DNA of 64,000 nt from Flavobacterium tibetense (GTDB lineage Bacteria > Bacteroidota > Bacteroidia > Flavobacteriales > Flavobacteriaceae), in contig NZ_QLST01000006.1 in the NCBI RefSeq assembly GCF_003293845.1, positions 62,001 through 126,000 of the forward strand, read 5' to 3'. This document shows, piece by piece, positions 9,661 through 17,912 of this stretch. A program made the translations under genes and the position numbers. The notes under the pieces were generated by a model, which saw only the letters and a list, made by a program, of their open reading frames with translations, was not told where the DNA came from and did no database searches. How positions within the stretch are numbered: the stretch's first letter is position 1; each line of letters begins with the position of its first letter.

Positions 9661-9984
9661 ATGTTTGGAGATATTATGGGTATGATGGGCAAACTTAAAG
9701 AAACCCAACAAAAAGTTGAAGAGACAAAAAAACGCTTAGATTTTGTATTAATCGACGAAAAAAGTAACGATGGTTTATTAGAAGTAACCTTAACTGCCAA
9801 CAGGAAAATCAAAAATATTACTATTGCAGATGAATTATTAGCTGATAAAGAAATGCTTGAAGACTATCTAGTTAACGTACTAAACAAAGCCATAGAAAAA
9901 GCTACAAACGTTCATGAAACAGAACTAGCAGCAGTTGCCAAAGAAGGCATGCCAAATATTCCCGGAATGGATATGTTTAAGTAA
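9661..9984 (+). CDS. ybaB: YbaB/EbfC family nucleoid-associated protein
   Basis: The 107-residue product matches the small dimeric DNA-binding YbaB/EbfC family (about 100-110 residues), whose helices form a tweezer-like clamp on DNA. Seen here are [20 protein letters not shown] (the N-terminal helix), [18 protein letters not shown] (the central sheet) and the C-terminal [11 protein letters not shown], close to the family's usual GMP-rich tail. In other bacteria the gene sits beside dnaX and recR, but here it stands alone behind its own promoter, which is common in flavobacteria. Downstream is a 313-bp stretch filled with repeats. Confidence 0.93.
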   Translation: MFGDIMGMMGKLKETQQKVEETKKRLDFVLIDEKSNDGLLEVTLTANRKIKNITIADELLADKEMLEDYLVNVLNKAIEKATNVHETELAAVAKEGMPNIPGMDMFK

Positions 9985-10037
9985 AATTCCAAAAAAGAAA
10001 TTCCAAATACTAAAATCTGTTTATTTTATTTAACAAA

Positions 10038-10099
10038 TGTCACTTCGAGCGAAGTCGAGAACTAGAAAAATCAATGTCTCGACTCCGCTCGACTTGACA
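10038..10099. repeat. Inverted-repeat element (CGAGCG / CGCTCG type)
   Basis: Two 23-nt arms (10038-10060 and 10077-10099) are inverted copies with about 3 mismatches, separated by 16 nt. The core motifs are TTCGAGCG and CGCTCGA. The GC-richness of the arms contrasts with the surrounding A/T-rich DNA. From general familiarity, similar hairpins recur between genes in flavobacterial genomes, but no second copy is present in this window. It belongs to the 9985-10297 gap, which holds no gene. Confidence 0.7.
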
Positions 10100-10139
10100 A
10101 AAAGAAAACTTGGTTTTGAAATTGAACTTGTCTTTTGCT

Positions 10140-10200
10140 CGCAAAGACACTAAGTCGCAAAGATTTTTAAAATTTCTTTAATTTTTTTAATCTGTGTTCC
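10140..10200. repeat. Dispersed intergenic repeat (CGCAAAGA type)
   Basis: The 8-mer CGCAAAGA occurs twice in 24 nt (10140-10147 and 10156-10163), followed by an A/T-rich stretch ending AATCTGTGTTCC. This phrase is familiar between genes of Flavobacteriaceae, a memory-based statement. It does not overlap any open frame. Confidence 0.5.
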
Positions 10201-10210
10201 AAATATTTGT

Positions 10211-10297
10211 TTCAGGTTTCAAGTTTCAAGTTACAAGTTGATTTTTGAAATTAACCTTGATTTTTGAAGTTGTTTTTTGACCTTGATTTTGTAATTT
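10211..10297. repeat. Degenerate tandem repeat (GTTTCAAG and TTGATTTTTG units)
   Basis: From 10211 the sequence repeats the phrase GTTTCAAG with variants (GTTACAAG), then continues as degenerate TTGATTTTTGAA units at about 10238, 10256 and 10281. No coding potential is seen. Together with the two preceding entries it fills the whole gap between the YbaB and threonine aldolase genes. Confidence 0.55.
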
Positions 10298-11323
10298 TTA
10301 AAATTGAAATTTTTCTAATACTTCCAAAACATATTCATGCATCACTTGGCGGTAATCCAAATGCGTTACAAATCGTAGCTTTCCTTGTCCCATTGAGCTT
10401 AACAAAATGTTTTTTTGCTTCATTTTTTCAATAAAAACTTGTTCGCTCAAGCCATTTTGAAGCGTAAAAATTACAATATTAGTTTCTGTGGGCGCTACTT
10501 CCTTAACCCAAGATTTAGTTACTAAAACACTAGCCAATTCCTTCGCTCTTTTATGATCATCAGCTAATCGCAACATATTATTTTCAATCGCAAACTTTCC
10601 AGCAGCAGCCAAATAACCCGATTGTCGCATATTACCACCAAATAATTTTCGAATTCTCATTGCTTTATGAATATGCTCTTTAGTTCCCAATAAAACGGAA
10701 CCCACTGGAGCTCCCAAACCTTTCGACAAACAAACCGAAATCGTATCAAACAACTTTCCAAAATCCTTGGGCGACTGATTCTTAGCTACCAAAGCATTCC
10801 ACAAACGAGCACCATCCAAATGATACGACAAACCGTGTTGGTCACAAACCGACTTAATTTCGCGCAAGGTTTCCAACTCATAACAAGCACCGCCGCCTTT
10901 ATTGGTAGTGTTTTCAATGCTCACTAAGCGTGTCATCGGAGCGTGATAAAACGCTGGATCATTAATAGCCGTTTTCACTAAATCCGCCGTAATCATCCCG
11001 CGATTACCATCTACTAAATGACAAGAAACTCCGCTATTAGCCGCTACTCCACCGCTTTCATATAAAAAAATGTGCGACCATTTATCACAAATCACTTCAT
11101 CACCAGGTCTAGTATGCAAACGAATCGCCGACTGATTCGCCATAGTTCCCGATGGAAAAAACAAAGCCGCTTCCATACCAAATAAATCCGCCACAAAAGC
11201 CTCTAATTCATTCACCGTTGGATCTTGCTTAAACACATCATCCCCTACTTTCGCATGAAACATCGCTTGCAACATTTCCGCCGAAGGTTTCGTAACCGTA
11301 TCACTAATTAAATTAATTTCCAT
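10298..11323 (-). CDS. ltaE: Low-specificity L-threonine aldolase
   Basis: This 341-residue fold-type I PLP enzyme splits L-threonine or allo-threonine into glycine and acetaldehyde. The length matches the family (about 330-350). Signatures are the N-terminal LISDTVTKPSAEML (family form SDTVTxP), FPSGTMANQSA, IENTTNKGGGACYEL, YHLDGARLWNA, and the PLP lysine in SVCLSKGLGAPVGS. The gene is divergent from prfB, with a structured repeat element in the 150-bp gap. Its base composition is slightly richer in G+C than the other genes around it, but the codon pattern looks native. Confidence 0.93.
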   Translation of the reverse strand: MEINLISDTVTKPSAEMLQAMFHAKVGDDVFKQDPTVNELEAFVADLFGMEAALFFPSGTMANQSAIRLHTRPGDEVICDKWSHIFLYESGGVAANSGVSCHLVDGNRGMITADLVKTAINDPAFYHAPMTRLVSIENTTNKGGGACYELETLREIKSVCDQHGLSYHLDGARLWNALVAKNQSPKDFGKLFDTISVCLSKGLGAPVGSVLLGTKEHIHKAMRIRKLFGGNMRQSGYLAAAGKFAIENNMLRLADDHKRAKELASVLVTKSWVKEVAPTETNIVIFTLQNGLSEQVFIEKMKQKNILLSSMGQGKLRFVTHLDYRQVMHEYVLEVLEKFQF

Positions 11324-11358
11324 ATATCAACCAGATGTCTTATTTTTGTAAAATTTTT

Positions 11359-11447
11359 AGGAGCTTTATCCCGCTATCCGTTACAATCTTTTTATTTTTT
11401 CGAAAAAAACAAAAAGGATTTCCACTACTATCGGGGCTAGGGCATCC
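11359..11447. repeat. Structured palindromic repeat element upstream of prfB
   Basis: A long inner hairpin of A/T (11385-11420: AATCTTTTTATTTTTT, CG, then A-rich arm ending GGATT) is flanked by GC-containing shoulders, GGAGCTTTATCCCGCTATCC on the left and CGGGGCTAGGGCATCCC on the right, in which CCCG (11370-11373) can pair with CGGG. The shoulder sequences resemble a hairpin family I associate with flavobacterial intergenic regions, with conserved shoulders and a variable A/T stem. It ends 26 nt before the prfB start. Function unknown. Confidence 0.55.
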
Positions 11448-11473
11448 CATTTCAAAACAAAACTACAATATTT

Positions 11474-12569
11474 ATGATAAATACAGAACAAGTCAGAGAT
11501 ATTATTGATCGCCTTGGTGCGTTAAGGAGGTATCTTTGACATCGATGCCAAACAGATTGAAATAGCAAACGAAGAAGAAAAAACCTTCGCTCCCGATTTT
11601 TGGAACAACGCCAAAGAAGCCGAAGTTATTGTCAGAAACCTACGTTCTAAAAAGAAATGGGTTTCGGATTATAACAAAGGGAATGAAATGGTCGAAGAAC
11701 TTCAAATCATGTTAGATTTTTACAAAGAAGGCGAAATTTCCGAAGAAGAAATCGACGATTTTTACCAAAAACTAATCACACACATCGAAGACATCGAGTT
11801 TAGAAACATGCTTTCTGATGAAGGTGATAGCTTAAGTGCCGTATTACAAATTACAGCTGGCGCTGGCGGAACCGAAAGTTGCGATTGGGCTTCCATGCTC
11901 ATGCGAATGTATTTGATGTGGGCCGAAAAACAAGGCTACAAAATCAAAGAACTCAACTTTCAAGAAGGCGATGTGGCAGGAATTAAAACCGTAACTTTAG
12001 AAATTGAAGGTGATTTTGCTTTTGGTTACTTAAAAGGAGAAAACGGCGTACATCGATTGGTACGAATTTCACCATTTGATAGTAATGCCAAACGTCACAC
12101 TTCATTTGCTTCGGTTTATGTGTATCCGTTGGTTGACGATACCATTGAAATTGAAATCAATCCAGCGGATATCGAAATTACAACCGCTCGTTCTAGTGGT
12201 GCCGGCGGACAAAACGTAAATAAAGTGGAAACCAAAGTTCAATTGGTACATAAACCAACAGGCATTCAAATTCAATGTTCAGAAACGCGTTCGCAACACG
12301 ATAACCGTCAACGTGCGCTACAAATGCTGAAATCGCAGTTGTACGAAATCGAACTTAAAAAACGCATGGAACAACGTGCCGATATTGAAGCTGGAAAAAT
12401 GAAAATTGAATGGGGTTCACAAATTCGTAATTATGTGATGCATCCTTATAAATTAGTAAAAGATGTGCGTTCTGGTGAAGAAACCAGCGATGTAGATGCA
12501 GTAATGAACGGTGAAATTGACCGTTTCTTAAAAGCGTATTTGATGCTAATGGGACAAAAAGAAGAATAA
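11474..12569 (+). CDS. prfB: Peptide chain release factor 2, with programmed +1 frameshift
   Basis: RF2 recognises UGA and UAA and triggers peptide release. Translation starts at the ATG at 11474 and reads 21 codons ending RRYL; an in-frame TGA follows at 11537-11539. The slippery site AGGAGG TAT CTT TGA C is the classical RF2 recoding signal, so ribosomes slip +1 on CTT and continue with GAC at 11538. The joined coordinates are 11474-11536 and 11538-12569, giving about 364 residues. An annotation starting at the internal ATG at 11688 would lose 71 residues. RF2 marks are SPF (anticodon loop, in [13 protein letters not shown]) and the catalytic GGQ in [13 protein letters not shown]. The site autoregulates: low RF2 favours slippage. 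Confidence 0.96.
11526..11540 (+). promoter_or_regulatory. prfB programmed frameshift site
   Basis: AGGAGG (11525-11530) precedes TAT CTT TGA C. The purine block can pair with the anti-Shine-Dalgarno end of 16S rRNA inside the elongating ribosome, and the UGA stop is the one RF2 itself reads. The spacing is the same as in the well-known E. coli site. I see no other strong Shine-Dalgarno-like block near starts in this window. Confidence 0.93.
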
Positions 12570-12635
12570 TTTTTATTTCAAAATTTGGTCATATCATAAA
12601 AATAACTAATTTTAAATTTAATTAAAATAAATTTT

Positions 12636-13034
12636 ATGTATCAAAAACCTTCTGCGGCATTTATTGCAGCTTCTTGGATTGCATTAGGAACGGGTGTTAT
12701 CGGTTATTTAATCGGATTGTACCGAGCTGAAATGTTGTTAAACGAAAAAGGATATTACTTTACGGTGTTAATGTTCGGACTTTTTTCAGTGGTTTCTTTA
12801 CAAAAAAGTGTTAGAGATAAACTTGAAAAAATACCAGTAACCGATTTGTATTATGGAATTTGTTGGTTTGTAACTATTTTGTCTATTCTTTTATTAGTAG
12901 TCGGTTTATGGAACGCCACATTACTTCCAAGCGAAAAAGGGTTTTATGCTTTCTCTTTTCTCTTATCCATTTTTGGAGCTATTACTGTTCAAAAAAACAC
13001 AAGAGACGGTCAAATTAAAGATTCAGAAAATTAA
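12636..13034 (+). CDS. yiaA: YiaA/YiaB family inner-membrane protein
   Basis: The 132-residue protein consists of two copies of the YiaAB two-helix unit. Each carries the pattern W.A...G...Y..GL..AE/AT.L..EKG(Y/F)Y, seen first in [20 protein letters not shown] and then in [18 protein letters not shown]. Each repeat ends in a conserved QK..RD/RDK motif ([10 protein letters not shown] and [10 protein letters not shown]). E. coli YiaA (about 145 residues) has the same arrangement. The molecular role is unknown. It stands between prfB (66 nt upstream) and a terminator. Confidence 0.9.
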   Translation: MYQKPSAAFIAASWIALGTGVIGYLIGLYRAEMLLNEKGYYFTVLMFGLFSVVSLQKSVRDKLEKIPVTDLYYGICWFVTILSILLLVVGLWNATLLPSEKGFYAFSFLLSIFGAITVQKNTRDGQIKDSEN

Positions 13035-13057
13035 TAACCTTGAAATAACAAGGACAT

Positions 13058-13095
13058 AAATCCAAACTAGTTAAATTTAGTTTGGATTTTTTTAT
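13058..13095 (+). terminator. Rho-independent terminator after yiaA
   Basis: An 11-bp stem (aaatccaaact / agtttggattt) with a 10-nt loop is followed by a T-rich run. It separates yiaA from the acyltransferase gene, so the latter needs its own promoter, possibly around TATACTTTAG near 13123. Confidence 0.85.
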
Positions 13096-13156
13096 TTTTT
13101 TTCTTGAAAGTCAATTTGTTTTTTATACTTTAGATGACATTAACCAATCTACTAAA

Positions 13157-14155
13157 ATGAAACCAATCACTATTGAAGCAATCAACTCCGTTCTTAATGG
13201 AACTATTGTTGGTAGCACTAACCAACTGATTACAGCTCCAGAGCAATTAGAAGTTGCTAAGGAATCAGAAATTTCCTTTATCGGAAATAAAAAATACGAA
13301 AAACTTTGGCAAAATTCAAAAGCTTCAGCGGCCGTCGTTAATGAAGATATTGCTATTGAACCTGGAGAAAATCGCGTTTTTATTAAAGTAAAAAATGCGG
13401 ATTTGGCCATGTCACAGGTTTTGGAACTCTTTGCTCCACCTCCACCAAAATTCGAAATTGAAATTCATCCAACTGCAACAATTGATGCTTCTGCTACTAT
13501 TGGTAAAGGAACAAAAATTGGTGCAAATTGTTATATTGGACCAAATACTACCATTGGAGAAAACAGCATTATTTATCCCAATGTGACCATTTTAGACGAA
13601 TGTACTATTGGTAATCAAACAACAATTTGGTCAGGAACTGTAATTAGAGAGCGTTGTCATGTTGGAAATAACTGCATCATTCACCCTAATGCTACTATTG
13701 GTGCTGATGGTTTTGGATTTAGACCCGATCCGCAAAAAGGATTAGTAAAAATTCCACAAATTGGAAACGTAATTATTGGAAATAATGTGGAAATTGGTGC
13801 TAATACTTGTGTAGACAGAGGAAAATTCAGTTCAACCGTTCTTGGTGATGGTTGTAAAATTGATAATTTGGTTCAAATTGGGCACAACAGCAAACTAGGA
13901 ATGTTCTGTATTATGGCAGGAAATAGTGGATTAGCTGGTTCTGTTACGCTAGGAAATGGCGTAATTATTGGCGGAAGTGCTTCAATTAAAGATCATACAA
14001 CTATTGGAGATGGTGCTATCATTGGTGCAGGCTCTGGTGTAACTGGCGATGTCGAAGCAGGGAAAACCTTGTTAGGCTATCCGGCCATTGATGCTAAAGA
14101 TGCTTTAAGGCAATGGGCAATTTTAAAACGCATGGTAAACGATTCCAAAAAATAA
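13157..14155 (+). CDS. lpxD: LpxD-type UDP-3-O-acylglucosamine N-acyltransferase
   Basis: The protein has an N-terminal domain (about residues 1-95) and a long left-handed beta-helix of hexapeptide repeats (IGKGTKIGANCYIGPNTTIG and onward), ending in a short helical tail. This is the LpxD layout: the enzyme adds an amide-linked 3-hydroxy acyl chain to UDP-acylglucosamine in lipid A synthesis. The catalytic His is probably that in NLVQIGHNSKLG. I chose ATG at 13157 (332 residues), since the 25 extra codons from 13082 overlap the terminator and read as A/T-rich filler. Flavobacteria often carry more than one LpxD-like protein; the diverged N-terminal domain means this copy could be a paralogue rather than the essential enzyme. 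Confidence 0.82.
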   Translation: MKPITIEAINSVLNGTIVGSTNQLITAPEQLEVAKESEISFIGNKKYEKLWQNSKASAAVVNEDIAIEPGENRVFIKVKNADLAMSQVLELFAPPPPKFEIEIHPTATIDASATIGKGTKIGANCYIGPNTTIGENSIIYPNVTILDECTIGNQTTIWSGTVIRERCHVGNNCIIHPNATIGADGFGFRPDPQKGLVKIPQIGNVIIGNNVEIGANTCVDRGKFSSTVLGDGCKIDNLVQIGHNSKLGMFCIMAGNSGLAGSVTLGNGVIIGGSASIKDHTTIGDGAIIGAGSGVTGDVEAGKTLLGYPAIDAKDALRQWAILKRMVNDSKK

Positions 14156-14178
14156 AAACATTCGTTAAATTAATCTCT

Positions 14179-14220
14179 AAATCCATCTAATCAACTCTAT
14201 TTTTCAGATGGATTTTGTAT
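14179..14220 (+). terminator. Terminator after lpxD
   Basis: A 10-bp stem (aaatccatct at 14179-14188, agatggattt at 14206-14215) with a 17-nt loop is followed by a weak T-run. A near-consensus TATTTTAG at 14218 may be the -7 box of the next gene. Confidence 0.6.
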
Positions 14221-14251
14221 TTTAGCACACCAATAAAAATATACTTCCAAA

Positions 14252-15895
14252 ATGGACTTAAATTTCAATAAAAACGAAGATCATAACAGACTATTACTTT
14301 CCGATTTAAAAAAGCGTTTTGCTCAAGTAAAATTAGGCGGCGGACAAAAAAGAATTGATAAATTACATGCTGAAGGCAAAATGACAGCTCGTGAGCGTAT
14401 CGATTATTTACTAGATGAAAAAGCCAATAGCATTGAAATTGGTGCTTTTGTAGGTGACGGAATGTATGAAGAACACGGTGGTTGTCCTTCTGGTGGTGTT
14501 GTAGTTAAAATTGGCTACATTTCTGGAAAACAATGTATTGTAGTAGCGAATGATGCTACTGTAAAAGCGGGAGCTTGGTTTCCTATTACAGGAAAAAAGA
14601 ATTTAAGAGCGCAAGAAATTGCCATTGAAAATAGATTACCTATTATTTATTTAGTGGATTCTGCTGGTGTTTACTTACCTATGCAAGACGAAATTTTTCC
14701 TGATAAAGAACATTTCGGGAGAATTTTTAGAAACAACGCCATTATGAGTAGTATGGGAATTACCCAAATTGCTGCTGTAATGGGAAGTTGCGTTGCTGGT
14801 GGTGCTTATTTACCAATCATGAGCGATGAAGCTTTAATCGTAGACAAAACAGGAAGTATTTTCTTAGCGGGAAGCTATTTAGTGAAAGCCGCTATCGGCG
14901 AAAGTATTGACAACGAAACGCTTGGAGGAGCTACAACACACTGCGAAATTTCAGGAGTAACGGATTACAAAGCTAAAGATGATAAAGATGCTTTGGATAG
15001 AATTAAATCGGTAGTAGGGAAAATTGGAGATTATGATAAAGCAGGTTTCAACCGAGTAAAAGCAGAAAAACCAGCATTGGAGCCGAAAGATATTTACGGA
15101 ATTCTACCAAAATCGCGCGCGGATCAATACGATATGATGGAAATCATCAAGCGTTTAGTAGACAATTCAGAATTTGATGAATACAAAGCAGGTTATGGAC
15201 AAACGATAATCACTGGTTATGCTCGTATTGATGGTTGGGCTGTAGGAATTATTGCCAATCAAAGAAAAATTGTAAAAACAACTGGAGCTAAAACCAAACC
15301 AAGTGAAATGCAATTTGGCGGTGTAATCTACTCGGATTCAGCAGATAAAGCCACGCGTTTTATTGCCAATTGCAACCAAAAGAAAATTCCATTAGTGTTT
15401 TTACAAGACGTAACTGGATTTATGGTTGGAAGTAAATCAGAACATGGCGGAATCATTAAGGATGGTGCTAAAATGGTAAATGCAGTTTCCAATTCTGTTG
15501 TTCCAAAGTTTACTGTAGTGATTGGAAATTCATACGGAGCAGGAAATTATGCCATGTGTGGAAAAGCGTATGATCCAAGATTAATCTTTGCATGGCCAAG
15601 TGCGGAACTAGCCGTAATGGGTGGCGCTCAGGCAGCAAAAGTTTTAATGCAAATTGAAGCCGCTTCACTAAAAGCTAAAGGAGAAATTGTAGATGAAGTT
15701 AAAGAAAAGGAACTTTTTGATAAAATTAAAGCCAAATACGACACACAAGTTTCACCGTATTACGCTGCTTCTAGATTATGGACCGACGGTGTTGTAGATC
15801 CATTAGAAACCAGAACCTGGATTTCTATGGGAATTGAAGCTGCCAACCACGCTCCTATTGAAAAACAGTTTAATTTAGGGGTGATTCAGGTATAG
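14252..15895 (+). CDS. Acyl-CoA carboxylase beta (carboxyltransferase) subunit
   Basis: The 547-residue protein is a biotin-dependent carboxyltransferase of the crotonase-like fold: an N-terminal half (VDSAGVYLPMQDEIFPDKEH region) and a C-terminal half (FLQDVTGFMVGSKSEHGGII, then GNSYGAGNYAMCGKAYDPR). It moves CO2 from carboxybiotin to an acyl-CoA. Size and motifs such as GSCVAGGAYLPIMSDEA fit the methylcrotonyl-CoA carboxylase (leucine breakdown) branch better than propionyl-CoA carboxylase, but the partner biotin subunit is not in this window to confirm. A small membrane-protein gene starts 5 nt later, so transcription may read on. Confidence 0.9.
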   Translation: MDLNFNKNEDHNRLLLSDLKKRFAQVKLGGGQKRIDKLHAEGKMTARERIDYLLDEKANSIEIGAFVGDGMYEEHGGCPSGGVVVKIGYISGKQCIVVANDATVKAGAWFPITGKKNLRAQEIAIENRLPIIYLVDSAGVYLPMQDEIFPDKEHFGRIFRNNAIMSSMGITQIAAVMGSCVAGGAYLPIMSDEALIVDKTGSIFLAGSYLVKAAIGESIDNETLGGATTHCEISGVTDYKAKDDKDALDRIKSVVGKIGDYDKAGFNRVKAEKPALEPKDIYGILPKSRADQYDMMEIIKRLVDNSEFDEYKAGYGQTIITGYARIDGWAVGIIANQRKIVKTTGAKTKPSEMQFGGVIYSDSADKATRFIANCNQKKIPLVFLQDVTGFMVGSKSEHGGIIKDGAKMVNAVSNSVVPKFTVVIGNSYGAGNYAMCGKAYDPRLIFAWPSAELAVMGGAQAAKVLMQIEAASLKAKGEIVDEVKEKELFDKIKAKYDTQVSPYYAASRLWTDGVVDPLETRTWISMGIEAANHAPIEKQFNLGVIQV

Positions 15896-15900
15896 TAACT

Positions 15901-16179
15901 TTGAAGGATAAAACAACCATATATTTTTTGACATTTTTAACAAGCTTAATTGTGTTCAATATTTTTTACAATATTTTTGAAAAAATATTTATTGTAGAAA
16001 CTTCATATGGATTTGAATATAGATTTTCTGAATTAGATTGGATTTTAAATTATTTCTATGAAGGTTATCATTATGAAGCAACTTTATTAAATATAATAAT
16101 GACTTTACTTTTAAGTATATATATCAGTTATTTAATAGTTAAAAATGTTTGGGAATTTATTTTTTCAAACAAATCATAA
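15901..16179 (+). CDS. Small membrane protein of unknown function, coupled to the pseudouridine synthase gene
   Basis: This 92-residue frame begins with TTG (no ATG available until near the end) and has two clear hydrophobic segments (TIYFLTFLTSLIVFNIFY and LLNIIMTLLLSIYISYLIV) around an acidic middle. Its TAA overlaps the ATG of the next gene (TAATG), the pattern of translational coupling, which is the main reason to believe it. Against it, a TAACTTTG box at 15896-15903 covers the proposed start; if that is a working promoter its message would begin after the TTG. I recognise no family. It is unusually rich in Phe, Ile and Tyr compared with its neighbours. Confidence 0.5.
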   Translation: MKDKTTIYFLTFLTSLIVFNIFYNIFEKIFIVETSYGFEYRFSELDWILNYFYEGYHYEATLLNIIMTLLLSIYISYLIVKNVWEFIFSNKS

Positions 16180-17846
16180 TGAAAGTTTCGCTTTTCCAAC
16201 CCTTCAAAACCAATATTTCAGGTATTTCTTTACCCGAAAAATTCACGTTTCCTTTTTATTACGAACCGCATGAATTGAGTAGTATTGCTGCAACTGAATT
16301 ACAATCCTATTTGGAAACACAAACCAATTTTGAACATAATTTCGGGTTGAGAGAAAATCAGGAAGGTTTAGTTATTGGAAAAATGTTTGGCGTTTTGGTT
16401 TGCCAAAATCAAGAAGGAGAAATAGGTTATTTATGGGCTTTTTCTGGAAAATTGGCAGGTGTGAATCAGCTGAGCTATTTTGTTCCTACGATTTTTGATA
16501 TGCTACAAGAAAATGGTTTTTTCAGAAAAGAAGAAGAAGTTTTAAATGCAATCAATCGTCAAATTGAAGTTTTAGAAAATTCAGCCGAACTTCAAACCAA
16601 AAAAATTCAATTAGAAAAAACTAAAACTGAAGCTTTAACCGATATTCAAAATCAAAAAAATAAAATCAAAAGATTAAAATTGGAACGCGATGAAAAGCGT
16701 AATTCATTCACCAATTTATCATCAACTGAAATCGAACAATTAGAATTGGAACTTTCCGAAGAAAGTAAAAAAGAAAGTATTTTGCTCAAAAAAATGACCA
16801 AATATTGGAATTTTCAAATCGAAAACGCGCAAAAAGACGTTAATTTACTTTTGGATGAAATCAATCAATTGAAAGAAGAACGTCGCGTAAAATCAGGAGC
16901 TTTACAACAAAAATTATTTGCGGAATATTCGTTTTTAAATCAATTTGGTGAACGAAAAAGCATTGGTGAAATTTTTAATAACAATCCGCCTGCTGGTGCT
17001 GGTGAATGTGCTGCTCCCAAGTTATTGCATTATGCTTTCGAACATCATTTAAAACCAATTGCTATGGCTGAATTTTGGTGGGGACAATCGCCAAAATCTG
17101 AAATTAGAAAACACAAACAATTTTATCCCGCTTGTAAAAGTAAGTGCGAACCTATTTTATTATCGCACATGTTGAAAGGTTTAGAGATGGAAGCTAATCC
17201 GTTTCAAGAAAATCCAGCGGAAGGAAAAAATATTGAAATTGTTTACGAAGACGAAATATTATTGGTAATAAACAAACCAGCGGAATTTCTTTCGGTTCCG
17301 GGAAAAATTATTTCTGATTCGGTGTACCAAAGAATCAAAGAACTATATCCCAATGCCACTGGACCATTAATCGTGCATCGTTTGGATATGTCGACATCTG
17401 GTTTGATGCTAATTGCCAAAGATGAGGCCACGTATGTTAAACTGCAATCGCAATTCATCAAAAGAACTATAAAAAAACGTTATGTTGCTTTGTTAGATGG
17501 TATTTTGGAAGAAAATGAAGGTTTTATCGATTTACCACTTCGTGTTGATTTGGACGATCGACCAAGACAATTGTTTTGCTACAAACACGGAAAGTCAGCC
17601 CAAACCAAATGGAAAAAAATTGAAGTGAGAAACAATCAAACTTTAGTTTATTTTTACCCAATAACTGGAAGAACACATCAATTACGAGTGCATGCTTCAC
17701 ACGAATTAGGCTTAAAAACACCAATTGTAGGTGATGATTTATATGGAAAAAAAGCCAATCGTTTGCATTTACACGCCGAAAATTTAACTTTTGAACATCC
17801 TGAAACTAGAGAACAAATAACAATTTCTGTTGCTCCTACTTTTTAA
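16179..17846 (+). CDS. RluA family pseudouridine synthase with long N-terminal extension
   Basis: From ATG 16179 the protein is 555 residues, roughly twice the usual RluA length (220-330). The C-terminal ~190 residues are the catalytic domain, with HRLDMSTSG at 400-408 (catalytic Asp403) and GRTHQLRVH near the end; it isomerises uridines in rRNA or tRNA. In front is a mixed alpha/beta region, then a charged coiled coil (about 130-250), then a conserved-looking block with C277 in AGAGECAAPKLL and C319/C323 in FYPACKSKCEP. The ATG at 16149 is ten codons earlier but lies inside the upstream gene, so I prefer 16179. Target site and the job of the N-terminal part are unknown. Similar long forms exist in other Bacteroidota and some gammaproteobacteria. 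Confidence 0.88.
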   Translation: MKVSLFQPFKTNISGISLPEKFTFPFYYEPHELSSIAATELQSYLETQTNFEHNFGLRENQEGLVIGKMFGVLVCQNQEGEIGYLWAFSGKLAGVNQLSYFVPTIFDMLQENGFFRKEEEVLNAINRQIEVLENSAELQTKKIQLEKTKTEALTDIQNQKNKIKRLKLERDEKRNSFTNLSSTEIEQLELELSEESKKESILLKKMTKYWNFQIENAQKDVNLLLDEINQLKEERRVKSGALQQKLFAEYSFLNQFGERKSIGEIFNNNPPAGAGECAAPKLLHYAFEHHLKPIAMAEFWWGQSPKSEIRKHKQFYPACKSKCEPILLSHMLKGLEMEANPFQENPAEGKNIEIVYEDEILLVINKPAEFLSVPGKIISDSVYQRIKELYPNATGPLIVHRLDMSTSGLMLIAKDEATYVKLQSQFIKRTIKKRYVALLDGILEENEGFIDLPLRVDLDDRPRQLFCYKHGKSAQTKWKKIEVRNNQTLVYFYPITGRTHQLRVHASHELGLKTPIVGDDLYGKKANRLHLHAENLTFEHPETREQITISVAPTF

Positions 17847-17912
17847 AAATTCAAGTTGTTGTAACAAAACTCTAATTCCATTCACTTATATTTACAGTTC
17901 AAATTTATTCCA

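Noticed and set aside
11688-12569. prfB beginning at the internal ATG 11688
   Set aside because: The upstream codons, the AGGAGG TAT CTT TGA C site and the RF2-typical N-terminus show that this is the frame after the +1 shift.
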